From an uncultured Eubacteriales bacterium (GTDB lineage Bacteria > Bacillota > Clostridia > Oscillospirales > Acutalibacteraceae), in assembly GCA_900321515.1 (NCBI GenBank), contig ONWI01000180.1, positions 1-6,116 of the forward strand: DNA of 6,116 nt, written 5' to 3'. Of this stretch, positions 1 through 6,116 are shown one piece after another. A model generated the notes under the pieces. It was not told the DNA's origin. It did not search any database and saw only the letters and a list, made by a program, of their open reading frames with translations. Made by a program: the position numbers and the translations under genes. Within the stretch, counting starts at the first letter, position 1; every line of letters begins with the position of its first letter.

Positions 1-1974
1 GGAAACACCTTCACCGTAAGCGGCATAGGTTATTTCAACAGGGCATTGGCAGGCGAATCCGGCATTTCCGAAAAAGCTCAGGGAGGCATACTCGAAAAAA
101 ACAAGCAGACTGTAGTCTATTACGCTCCCATCACCGGTGAAAAGGGAATAATCGCTGTATTGCTTGGTTTCGCTCCCGCTGAGCTTACCCTCTCAAACTA
201 CACTGAATATGACATGAATCCCTATTCCGGCATGTATATTTTAGACCGTTCGGGTAATACAGTCATGACCTCGCTCACCGCTTCGGGCAAAAGCTTTTAC
301 AACTTCGCAAAAAGCAGCAGATATGCCGACGGCACAGATCCCGGTTACCGCAAGGTGGAGACACGCACAGAGGAGCAATCCGGGGAAGATGAAAAATCCC
401 CTAAAGCTCTCAGGATTACCACAGGTTATTACGCGGGAAACATAACAAATTCAGGCGGCTTTTTAAGCTGGCTTGGCACACACGATAAAGTAAGCAGTAT
501 TTACTTAAAAAAGAAACTTTCCACCAACGGATGGACATTGTTTTATGTGCGTTCGGTTGAACTTTCGGAGAGCACGGTTTCATTCATCATACTCAGCCGT
601 GTGCTGCTCTTCGGAATTGTTGTTCTGTTTCTCGTCGCCATAATAATTATGCTGATTCTGCAACGGCGCAGCGACAAAGAAGTCACATTCCTCGCCTATA
701 AGGATGAAATAACCGGTCGCGCAAACTGGCAGAAATTCGTCGCGGTCTGCAACTCAAGACTTGCGGGTAAAAGCTGGTGGAACAGCAAACACGCCGCGCT
801 TTGCATTAACATAAACCGCTTCACCATATACAACGATTACTACGGACACAAAACTGGCGACCGTCTGTTGAGATACTTAGCCGAAACGCTCGATATGATG
901 TGCTCCTCCCGCGAGATCTCGGCTCGTCGAGGCAGAGATATCTTTGTCGTTCTGTGGAATTACTCTTCACCCGAGGAGCTTAAAAAACGTATGGAAGACC
1001 TCTTCTCACTAATCAAAGACGGTCCGAACAGTGAAAATGTTTCTCTCTCGGTTGGCGTCTATCTGCTTGCCGAGGATGACAAGGACGTTATTCACGCAGT
1101 GGACATGGCAATTATTGCCGAACAGACGATCGAGGACGCCAAGGTCAATACTGTAGCCTATTTCGACGATAAAATCCGCGCGAAAATGACAGAGGAACAC
1201 GAACTCGAAAAAAGGATGCATACCGCCCTTGAAAATGACGAATTCAAACTGTTTATTCAGCCAAAGCACCGCGTCTGCGACGGAGCTCTCGGCGGTGCGG
1301 AGGCACTTGTCCGATGGATCAGCCCGGAAAAAGGCTTTATTTCACCCGGGAAATTCATTCCTTTATTTGAAAAAAACGGTTTTGTAGGTCCCGTTGATAA
1401 TTATATTCTCGAGCAGCTCTGCATATTCCAGCGCAACCGCCTGCGCAAGGGATACAAGACCGTGCCTATCTCTGTAAACGTGTCTCGCGTGCAGCTGAGT
1501 GATCCGAATCTGGTTGACGAAATATGCAAAATCGTGGACAAACACAGCGTACCGCACAAATTCATCGACATTGAACTTACCGAAAGCGCATGTTTTGACG
1601 ACATGGACATACTTATAAACACCATCACCAAGCTGCGTTCGATGGGATTCCCTGTCTCTATGGATGACTTCGGATCGGGCTATTCGTCACTCAACCTGCT
1701 TAAGGAACTGCCTTTTGACACACTGAAAATTGACGGCGAATTTTTCCGCAATGTCACAGATGCAAACCGCGCAAATATTGTGGTCAAAAATATAATTGAC
1801 CTCGCCAAGTCGCTGAATATGACAGTTGTTGCCGAAGGCATAGAAAAACAGGAACAGGTAGATTTTCTTAAAACCACCGAATGTGACCTCATTCAGGGCT
1901 ATTACTACTCAAAGCCCATTTCAGCAAAGGAATTTGAGACTTACATGGCAAAAAACAAGATCGAAAGCAAATAA
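1..1974 (+). CDS. Membrane-bound cyclic-di-GMP phosphodiesterase with degenerate GGDEF and intact EAL domain (5' partial)
   Basis: Predicted to hydrolyse cyclic di-GMP to pGpG at the inner face of the membrane in response to an outside signal. The frame is open from base 1. A TTG at base 46 could serve as a start, but the residues before it (GNTFTVSGIGYFNRA) continue the sensor domain, so the true start lies outside the window. Numbering visible codons from base 1: residues 1 to about 190 are the distal part of an extracellular Cache-like sensor; about 194-220 form one hydrophobic membrane helix followed by QRRSDK; about 231-392 are a GGDEF domain; about 402-647 are an EAL domain. The GGDEF signature reads GRDIF (311-315) and the usual DxD metal site reads NIN (270-272), so cyclase activity is unlikely. 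The EAL domain keeps E434, N493, E525, D555/D556, K576, E612 and Q632, in the motifs AEALVRW, NVS, ELTES, DDFGSGYSS, LKID, AEGIE and QGYYYSKP. It ends TAA, 19 nt before the terminator stem. Confidence 0.93.
   Translation, partial: GNTFTVSGIGYFNRALAGESGISEKAQGGILEKNKQTVVYYAPITGEKGIIAVLLGFAPAELTLSNYTEYDMNPYSGMYILDRSGNTVMTSLTASGKSFYNFAKSSRYADGTDPGYRKVETRTEEQSGEDEKSPKALRITTGYYAGNITNSGGFLSWLGTHDKVSSIYLKKKLSTNGWTLFYVRSVELSESTVSFIILSRVLLFGIVVLFLVAIIIMLILQRRSDKEVTFLAYKDEITGRANWQKFVAVCNSRLAGKSWWNSKHAALCININRFTIYNDYYGHKTGDRLLRYLAETLDMMCSSREISARRGRDIFVVLWNYSSPEELKKRMEDLFSLIKDGPNSENVSLSVGVYLLAEDDKDVIHAVDMAIIAEQTIEDAKVNTVAYFDDKIRAKMTEEHELEKRMHTALENDEFKLFIQPKHRVCDGALGGAEALVRWISPEKGFISPGKFIPLFEKNGFVGPVDNYILEQLCIFQRNRLRKGYKTVPISVNVSRVQLSDPNLVDEICKIVDKHSVPHKFIDIELTESACFDDMDILINTITKLRSMGFPVSMDDFGSGYSSLNLLKELPFDTLKIDGEFFRNVTDANRANIVVKNIIDLAKSLNMTVVAEGIEKQEQVDFLKTTECDLIQGYYYSKPISAKEFETYMAKNKIESK
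691..1176 (+). other. Degenerate GGDEF domain (within the c-di-GMP protein)
   Basis: The fold is recognisable from DEITGRANWQKF (normally D-x-LTGLxNRxxF) and from NDYYGHKTGDRLL. The active loop is altered: GGDEF is replaced by GRDIF at 931-945, and both acidic positions of the DxD segment are Asn (808-816). The upstream RxxD inhibitory site is also missing, with Ser and Glu at those positions. In this family such domains usually lack cyclase activity and may instead bind GTP or act in dimerisation or signal relay; which applies here cannot be told. Confidence 0.88.
1204..1941 (+). other. Intact EAL phosphodiesterase domain (within the c-di-GMP protein)
   Basis: About 246 residues, full length for an EAL domain. 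The EAL triplet is at 1300-1308. Metal-binding and catalytic positions known from the family are all present, including the loop-6 motif DDFGSGYSS, the lysine of LKID, the glutamate of AEGIE and the final QG pair. The early QPx motif reads QPK rather than the common QPI/QPV, a conservative-position difference unlikely to abolish activity. Confidence 0.9.
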
Positions 1975-1993
1975 TACTAATCTTTATCAATTC

Positions 1994-2045
1994 ATACAAA
2001 AATCCGCTGCAAGCTTAGATATCAACTTGCAGCGGATTTTTGTAT
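1994..2045. terminator. Bidirectional intrinsic terminator between convergent genes
   Basis: Arms 1994-2013 and 2026-2045 are perfect 20-bp reverse complements separated by a 12-nt loop. The core stem pairs TCCGCTGCAAG with CTTGCAGCGGA and is followed by five T on either strand (2037-2041 on plus; the run of A at 1998-2002 on minus). The hairpin lies 19 nt after the plus-strand stop and 13 nt after the minus-strand stop, so it can end both transcripts. The rest of the 84-bp gap shows nothing else. Confidence 0.93.
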
Positions 2046-2058
2046 CTGAAATTGCTTA

Positions 2059-2604
2059 TTATGATTGAGCAGGACTCCAGTTCCATGCATCCTTAGTCGG
2101 CAATTCGTTGTTGGCGCTTTTTCCGGCTGCCTGAATGGTCTGGAAAAGAATATCAACAGTGAGCTTGTAACCGGTCTCAGGCGGCGACTGTGTTGAATCT
2201 ACTACTATAGGCAGCGGCGTGGTGGAATCACCGCTTTTGACAGGCGTACTATAATAGTAAAAGCCGTCACCTCCATCAGTCCAGCCATTTCCCGCATTCA
2301 AAGAATAAACAGGAGGGGTACTATAGACGTTGTTGCCTTTTTTCCATGAGACTACCGCAACCGCACGCACATACACTTCATAATTCGTATTGCCGACAGT
2401 CAAACTGTAATCCGGATTGACAGTCACGGCGACAGAGCGTGCTACTGAAAAAGAATTTTTTGCGCTGGAACTGCCTTCCATATTAAGGTACGCATAGGTT
2501 GGGCCGATTGACATTATCGAAACAGCCGACAAAACCGTGAGAGTTCCAAGGAGAATTGTCTTTTTATGGTTCGCAATCATCTTTATAAAACCTGAGATTT
2601 TCAT
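2059..2604 (-). CDS. Small exported TasA/camelysin-like protein with SipW-type signal peptide
   Basis: A 181-residue protein, probably a secreted matrix or surface-fibre subunit. Residues 1-38 form a signal peptide: a Lys-containing start, a hydrophobic core (ILLGTLTVLSAVSIMSI), then PTYAYLN and NSFSVA. This resembles the TasA/SipW class pattern G-G-T-[YFW]-A-[YFA]-[FL]-N/T-D followed by N-[ST]-F-[ST]-V; cleavage is likely after A38. The mature part is beta-rich, with YVRAVAVVSWKKGNNVYSTPP, GWTDGGDGFYYY, a Pro/Thr loop, and GYKLTVDILFQTIQA near the end. This pattern recurs, from memory, in small exported proteins of gut Clostridia that sit in SipW operons. The ATG has a good ribosome binding site nine bases upstream and the frame ends in tandem TAA TAA. 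It lies 24 bp downstream of the large repeat protein, in the same operon. Cysteine residues are absent. Biochemical function is inferred from the family, not shown. Confidence 0.85.
   Translation of the reverse strand: MKISGFIKMIANHKKTILLGTLTVLSAVSIMSIGPTYAYLNMEGSSSAKNSFSVARSVAVTVNPDYSLTVGNTNYEVYVRAVAVVSWKKGNNVYSTPPVYSLNAGNGWTDGGDGFYYYSTPVKSGDSTTPLPIVVDSTQSPPETGYKLTVDILFQTIQAAGKSANNELPTKDAWNWSPAQS
2491..2604 (-). other. SipW/TasA-type signal peptide
   Basis: Encodes residues 1-38 of the small exported protein, ending in PTYA before YLNMEG. The hydrophobic stretch ends directly at the Thr-Tyr-Ala-Tyr motif, without the small polar c-region of ordinary Sec signals. In TasA of Bacillus subtilis the equivalent GGTWAAFND region is processed by the dedicated peptidase SipW. 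The exact cleavage point is inferred. Confidence 0.65.
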
Positions 2605-2613
2605 TGTAACAAT

Positions 2614-2621
2614 ACCTCCCC
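2614..2621 (-). promoter_or_regulatory. Strong Shine-Dalgarno of the small exported protein
   Basis: On the minus strand it reads GGGGAGGT, nine bases before the ATG at 2602-2604. It lies entirely inside the 24-bp gap after the TGA of the upstream gene, so the small protein has its own strong initiation site and could be made in larger amounts than the giant protein from the same transcript. It also fixes the start choice. Confidence 0.88.
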
Positions 2622-2628
2622 TTCCCTA

Positions 2629-5600
2629 TCAGTCATTAGGTATGTGCACGTCGTAGCCGAGCCAGTTCAGATTTCTGAAATTGCCCTTACCGAAATTCAC
2701 TTCCAGCGGCACATACAGATTGTCAACACCTGCTTCAGTCTCAACTGACGCAGCTGAAACACGCCTGTAGTCCCAGCTTCTGCGAGTTACGCTGTAGGTG
2801 CCAAATGGCACGCGTGGAACCGTCACACTGCCTTCCGCCGGTATGAAAATATTCAGATTAATGCCATTGCCACTCAGGATGAAAACATTGTCTCCTCCGC
2901 CATTATTAATGACCAGATCCACCAGATTTTCTGTCCAGCCCGGATAAAGCGTCATATTTCCATTAACCACAGTGCCTTCGTCGCCAAAAGTGAATACCTT
3001 CTCATCTTCTCCGTCCATGTACACCCATTCTTTGAATGTAAAGTCCGCCTTAGTCGGATTCTCAGGAATACTTGACGCGGGAATTTTGTTGCCTGCTTCG
3101 ACTTCGATTTCAGTGTGAAGATTGCTTGGGCTGCTTGTTCCTTTATCCTTAAGGAACGTCACCTTGTAAATCTCATTCCATTTCGCGCGGACGTCAATCT
3201 CCCTTGAAGTGATTTTTGTGCCGGAATCAGGTTCATCATTATTGTGGAATTCCAGCTGGTGTTCTCCGGTGCTGTCAGTGTACCACCATCCATTGAACAC
3301 AAAGCCGTCCTTCATTTCCTTATCCGCGCCTATAAATGATCTGTTTATTGTATTGCCATATTCTATCACAGGATTAGCGAAATTATTGGTTCCGTCCCAG
3401 AAGTGAACGGTACAGTAGATTCTGTTCCAATTGGCGTAGATATCCTGATCGTGTCCGGGCATGGTGTGGGTAGCCCAATCAATCTTATAGGTTTCCGTCC
3501 ATGTTTGTTCGGTGTACCACGCGTCAAAATCGTAGCCGGTTCTGTCAGGCTGAACAATTCCTAATTCGTTCAGCTTCCTGCCATACGGCACGTTGTCTAT
3601 TGTCAGTGTTTCCGGATCGTCTCCGTTGTTTTTGTGAACAGTCAGTTTGTACTCCTTAGGAGTCCATACGCCGTAAACGATAGTGTCAGCAGTTACGGCA
3701 GTTGTGCCAAACACAAACGGTGCTCCTCCGGACGTTTTCCACCCAGACTGTTCATAGTAGTCACGCGAAACGCTGGGTTCCTCTGAAGCGGGAACAACAT
3801 CTCCATCCTGAATATTTTCTATAAGGGCAATACGGCTGTTGCCTGCTCCCTCAAAGTTGTAAACAGAGACGGTAAATGATGGGATTTCTTCCCACTCGCC
3901 GTAAACATTCAGGTTTTTTGTTACCAACGTGCTGTTAAAGACGAAATCCACACGCTGGTTGGTTTCATCGAGGGTATACCACCTGACAAATCTGAAGCCC
4001 TCACGAGAATAACTGCGGATCGCGGCAGTTGTCGGAACAGTCTGATTATCCTCGACTTTTACTTCACTCGCCAGACTTGCACCGCCTTCACACGCATAAA
4101 CATTCACCATGTGATATACTGTGTTATTCTTCTCCCACAGTGCATAGACATACTTATCGTGCGCCGGCATGACAACCGGCCATGTCACGGGAACAGAAAA
4201 CTCCGGATCATCGTACCATCCGATAAAGGTATAGCCCGATCTGCTCGGATTGCTGGGACGATTTACTGATGTACCGGGCTTGAGTTTTTTGGAAGATATA
4301 CTTGAATTTGCGTAATAAAAGGTGAATTTTTTATTGCTGTCTACGGCGTTGTAATAAAGCGTAAAACTGTATTTGTTGCCGTTGTTTTTTTGATATCTCT
4401 TATACTCATATCCCTCAAATTCCGGATATAACTTCGGTGTTATGAAATTGCTCTCAAATGTACCGTCGGACAGGTACAGATAATAATATTCATTACCAAT
4501 CGAACTTCCTAAGCTGATTCTGTATTTGTACTCTTTTAATCCTGTTTCCCAGTTTACAGGGAAAGAATATTCCTGCACAGCCGCACTGACGATTGCTGAT
4601 GACAATGTGCACGGATTATTCCTGATTATTTGACCGTCAGACAATTTCACACCGCCAAACTCATAGGTAGTGCCGCCGCTCACCGGATTAGTGGTAACGT
4701 CACCATGTTCAGGCCATAAACCTTCAACATTCTGATCATATCTGGCAGTTATCGTATAGGTAGAACTATATGATACGGAGTTCTTAGAAATAACCGGAGC
4801 TGTTGTCCAGTCCGCTTGGCTTCCGTTAATTATTCCCGGAATATTAAAATTGACAGTGTAAGTTTTTCTTTTGAAGTACAGCGCGAAAACTGTGGTGTTG
4901 TCACCCTTGATTGTCTTGGGTCCGACGTCTCCCGCCACTCTATCAATATAAGGAGCTAATGATGTATCCGGAAATGCCTGCTCTTCTTCGGTTAATGTAT
5001 ATACACTTCCCGCAGTCATCTCAGGTCCGACAACCGAGCGATAGGGCACGGAAGGAAATGCGCCGGTATCCGGATCATCAAGCCAATATTGAATCGTATA
5101 TATTCCCGTGTCAGATGTGATGCCTGACTCAACCCAATTCGCAGTAAAGATCACATTATAGTCCGGCACAGTGAGGCTGCCGTTGTTGGCTTGCGTTTCC
5201 AGTGCCGTCTTCTGCGAGGATTCAAGCGTGTCAGGAGAAGTCACAGTCCATCCTCTGAATGAATAGCCGTTCCTGTACGGTGTATCAATCATCATTCTCT
5301 CGCCGGCAGTTCCGCTCATATCATACGATGTGCTCTCGTCTATAACAAAGGTCATCGTACGGCTTTCCGCACCTCGCAGCGGAACAAGCAGCATTCCTCT
5401 GATGGGGACCACATTTTCCTGAACGTCTGCCGGAGGTTCGGGCTGCCCGCCGTCAACGGAATCGCCATCGCTGCCTCCATCGGCAGGATCAGTTGGTTCC
5501 GCCGCCGGTTCGGTGATAATCCGCGACGGTTCGGTTGTGGGCGAGGCAAGATCGGTGGCACCATCTGCCGGATCACTTGCCGCAGCAGTCGGATCTGTGA

Positions 5601-6116
5601 CTGCTACGGACGGGTCTGTTTCCTGCGTATTCCCATTCTGTGAGGAATCGGTAGGATCATTGAGTGAAATGGTCTCTATTGTCGTCCCGGTCTCATCATC
5701 ATGAGACGGCTCAGTTTCCTCGGTCTGATTCGATTTCAGCAAAACAGTCAGCACATCGGAATAGACCTGATTGCCCTCCGCATCAGTCGCCTGACAACGG
5801 AATAAGCACTTGCTGCCGCCGTTTGCGTATTTGCGCGCAAGGCTGAAGGTAATCTGTATGCTCCCGCCGCTCGAAACATTCACATACTGTCCGCTCTGGG
5901 CCAAATAAGCCTGCCACATATAGGACGTATAATCTCCTGATTCGACTGAAATCTTCGGGAATACATCCTGTCCTTCCGTCAAAGTAATCTGGGTGGCGGC
6001 ATACAGACCGTTTAACAGGCGAAAACTGCCTGTGTTGCCTGATTTAACCGGCTCTCTGCCTCTTCCTGCTGCTATCGCCACAAAAGGGACTACCAGAATA
6101 AGCAATCCCGCAGCCA
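2629..6116 (-). CDS. Large secreted InlB B-repeat surface protein with Ig-like and Cna-B-like ends (5' partial)
   Basis: Probable cell-surface adhesin or matrix protein. Residues are numbered from a TTG at 6103-6105; the frame stays open to the window edge and reads AAG before that codon, so this is probably not the start and a few N-terminal residues are missing. Order: hydrophobic signal peptide (AAGLLILVVPFVAIAAG); Ig-like beta domain about 38-123; Asp/Thr/Pro/Glu-rich linker about 125-230; a first repeat about 249-326 (GYSFRGW to FTANW); a YTIQYWLDDPDTG module about 335-413; a Tyr-rich stretch 414-605; then six repeat units to about 1059, each with an aromatic-x-x-W core and ending in Y-x-x-W or a variant (GYTFIGWYDDPE to YALWEK, GYDFDAWYTE to YANW). 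Residues 1060-1158 resemble a Cna-B-like domain with the motif GTYSVT and end NWLGYDVHIPND. No LPXTG motif, C-terminal membrane helix or catalytic motif is visible. It precedes the small TasA-like gene in an operon; the promoter and ribosome binding site lie outside the window. Confidence 0.88.
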   Translation of the reverse strand, partial: AAGLLILVVPFVAIAAGRGREPVKSGNTGSFRLLNGLYAATQITLTEGQDVFPKISVESGDYTSYMWQAYLAQSGQYVNVSSGGSIQITFSLARKYANGGSKCLFRCQATDAEGNQVYSDVLTVLLKSNQTEETEPSHDDETGTTIETISLNDPTDSSQNGNTQETDPSVAVTDPTAAASDPADGATDLASPTTEPSRIITEPAAEPTDPADGGSDGDSVDGGQPEPPADVQENVVPIRGMLLVPLRGAESRTMTFVIDESTSYDMSGTAGERMMIDTPYRNGYSFRGWTVTSPDTLESSQKTALETQANNGSLTVPDYNVIFTANWVESGITSDTGIYTIQYWLDDPDTGAFPSVPYRSVVGPEMTAGSVYTLTEEEQAFPDTSLAPYIDRVAGDVGPKTIKGDNTTVFALYFKRKTYTVNFNIPGIINGSQADWTTAPVISKNSVSYSSTYTITARYDQNVEGLWPEHGDVTTNPVSGGTTYEFGGVKLSDGQIIRNNPCTLSSAIVSAAVQEYSFPVNWETGLKEYKYRISLGSSIGNEYYYLYLSDGTFESNFITPKLYPEFEGYEYKRYQKNNGNKYSFTLYYNAVDSNKKFTFYYANSSISSKKLKPGTSVNRPSNPSRSGYTFIGWYDDPEFSVPVTWPVVMPAHDKYVYALWEKNNTVYHMVNVYACEGGASLASEVKVEDNQTVPTTAAIRSYSREGFRFVRWYTLDETNQRVDFVFNSTLVTKNLNVYGEWEEIPSFTVSVYNFEGAGNSRIALIENIQDGDVVPASEEPSVSRDYYEQSGWKTSGGAPFVFGTTAVTADTIVYGVWTPKEYKLTVHKNNGDDPETLTIDNVPYGRKLNELGIVQPDRTGYDFDAWYTEQTWTETYKIDWATHTMPGHDQDIYANWNRIYCTVHFWDGTNNFANPVIEYGNTINRSFIGADKEMKDGFVFNGWWYTDSTGEHQLEFHNNDEPDSGTKITSREIDVRAKWNEIYKVTFLKDKGTSSPSNLHTEIEVEAGNKIPASSIPENPTKADFTFKEWVYMDGEDEKVFTFGDEGTVVNGNMTLYPGWTENLVDLVINNGGGDNVFILSGNGINLNIFIPAEGSVTVPRVPFGTYSVTRRSWDYRRVSAASVETEAGVDNLYVPLEVNFGKGNFRNLNWLGYDVHIPND
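2632..2928 (-). other. C-terminal Cna-B/prealbumin-like domain of the large protein
   Basis: Residues about 1060-1158. The segment FIPAEGSVTVPRVPFGTYSVTRRSWDYR resembles the end of Cna-B-type domains, where a P-x-G-x-Y-x-V-T-E strand is followed in gut Clostridia by a W-x-W-R-Y motif. Here the usual Glu after GTYSVT is replaced by Arg. The tail VNFGKGNFRNLNWLGYD ends the protein, with no sorting signal or membrane segment after it. Confidence 0.55.
2929..4290 (-). repeat. Block of six InlB-type B-repeat units (protein-level repeats)
   Basis: Unit bounds on the DNA are roughly 4129-4290 (C-terminal half only), 3886-4122, 3655-3879, 3418-3654, 3169-3417 and 2929-3168. Each about 80-residue unit opens with a beta strand (for example YKLTVHKNNGDD, YKVTFLKDKG), contains a core such as GYTFIGWY, GFRFVRWY, YEQSGWK, GYDFDAWY, GFVFNGWW or DFTFKEWV, and closes with YALW, YGEW, YGVW, YANW, RAKW or YPGW. 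The units are well diverged from each other, so they are old duplications and not a recent DNA tandem repeat. In internalin B and relatives such repeats form small ubiquitin-like or grasp folds on the cell surface. Confidence 0.82.
4291..5103 (-). other. Intermediate Tyr-rich modules of the large protein
   Basis: Residues about 335-605. The first part (YTIQYWLDDPDTG to FALYFKRK, bases 4867-5103) looks like a variant repeat that opens with a Y-x-x-x-Y-W strand. The rest (4291-4866) is rich in Tyr, Asn and Ser with YTITARYDQNV, EYYYLYLSDGTF, YEYKRYQKNN and FTFYYAN. It lacks the GW core of B-repeats. From memory, similar segments sit between B-repeats in large surface proteins of Lachnospiraceae, but I cannot name a family for them. 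Confidence 0.55.
5128..5361 (-). repeat. First InlB-type B-repeat of the large protein
   Basis: Residues about 249-326: MTFVIDESTS opening strand, then TPYRNGYSFRGWTVTS and a closing YNVIFTANW. The G-Y-x-F-x-G-W core and the ANW ending match the Listeria-Bacteroides repeat. It is separated from the main repeat block by the Tyr-rich region. Confidence 0.8.
5416..5733 (-). other. Asp/Thr/Pro/Glu-rich low-complexity linker
   Basis: Residues about 125-230. Short units such as TDP, SDPAD, TEP and EPTDPAD recur irregularly, with almost no large hydrophobic residues until VVPIRGMLLVP. The DNA repeats only the short ggatc/gatc words that encode Asp-Pro, so it is not a clean nucleotide tandem array. 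It probably acts as an extended acidic stalk separating the Ig-like domain from the repeats, and its many Thr and Ser could be glycosylated. Confidence 0.8.
5737..5994 (-). other. N-terminal Ig-like domain of the large protein
   Basis: Residues about 38-123, from TQITLTEGQDVFPKISVE to YSDVLTVLL. The pattern of alternating beta strands, a central Trp (MWQAY), a later Cys in the F-strand-like segment (CLFRCQATDAEG) and a closing DVLTVLL resembles bacterial Ig-like domains with W and C core positions. Family assignment is from pattern only. Confidence 0.6.
6067..6116 (-). other. Signal peptide of the large protein (N-terminus cut by the window edge)
   Basis: The visible residues AAGLLILVVPFVAIAAG form a continuous hydrophobic core followed by the charged stretch RGREPVK, as expected of the end of a Sec signal peptide. 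The positively charged n-region and the start codon are not in the window; the last two bases belong to an incomplete codon. Cleavage probably falls around AIA-AG, but this was judged by eye. Confidence 0.7.

Noticed and set aside
46..48. TTG at base 46 as the start of the GGDEF-EAL protein
   Set aside because: The frame is open to base 1, the preceding residues fit the sensor domain, and no Shine-Dalgarno precedes it; the gene is simply cut by the window edge.
690..1180. Active diguanylate cyclase
   Set aside because: The signature loop is GRDIF and the DxD metal site is NIN, so the residues needed for cyclase catalysis are missing.
1009..1892. Several minus-strand ORFs of 64-86 residues opposite the GGDEF-EAL gene
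   Set aside because: They lie antisense to conserved GGDEF/EAL coding sequence, have no recognisable domains, and look like frame shadows.
1883..2068. Plus-strand 61-residue ORF
   Set aside because: It overlaps the 3' end of the EAL domain in another frame and runs through the terminator hairpin; no ribosome binding site or recognisable protein.
5460..5660. Possible DNA tandem repeat or CRISPR-like array from recurring ggatc words
   Set aside because: Spacing and flanking bases are irregular; the words come from codons for repeated Asp-Pro in the linker.
3209..5846. Small ORFs on either strand inside the large surface gene
   Set aside because: All overlap the long intact repeat-protein frame, whose domain pattern is clear; their translations are low-complexity or featureless.
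6103..6105. TTG (minus strand) as the start of the large surface protein
   Set aside because: It falls inside the hydrophobic signal peptide, the frame continues to the window edge, and starting there would leave no charged n-region.

Overview
The window looks like chromosomal DNA from a gut-type Firmicute (Clostridia, probably Oscillospiraceae or Lachnospiraceae). This is inferred from protein style: a membrane GGDEF-EAL protein with an extracellular sensor, a very long secreted protein with InlB-type (Listeria-Bacteroides) repeats, and a small exported protein with a SipW/TasA-type signal peptide. The strong GGGGAGG ribosome binding site also fits. No rRNA, tRNA, CRISPR, IS or phage features were seen.

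Layout: bases 1-1974 (+) encode the C-terminal 657 residues of a cyclic-di-GMP protein whose 5' end lies outside the window. It has the end of an extracellular Cache-like sensor, one membrane helix, a degenerate GGDEF domain (GRDIF) and an EAL domain with all expected catalytic residues, so it is probably a phosphodiesterase. Bases 1975-2058 hold a perfect 20-bp inverted repeat that can terminate transcription in both directions. Bases 2059-2604 (-) encode a 181-residue TasA/camelysin-like exported protein. Bases 2629-6116 (-) encode a large secreted protein cut at its extreme N-terminus: signal peptide, Ig-like domain, Asp/Thr/Pro-rich linker, a series of InlB-type repeats and a Cna-B-like C-terminal domain.

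The two minus-strand genes are 24 bp apart, transcribed in the order large protein then small protein, and almost certainly form an operon making cell-surface or matrix material. A SipW-like signal peptidase is expected upstream (beyond base 6116), but this cannot be seen. The c-di-GMP gene converges on this operon. c-di-GMP often controls surface adhesion and matrix, so a functional link is attractive, but convergence alone does not show it. Nothing here is clearly a new defence or mobile system; the most notable content is the surface-protein operon.
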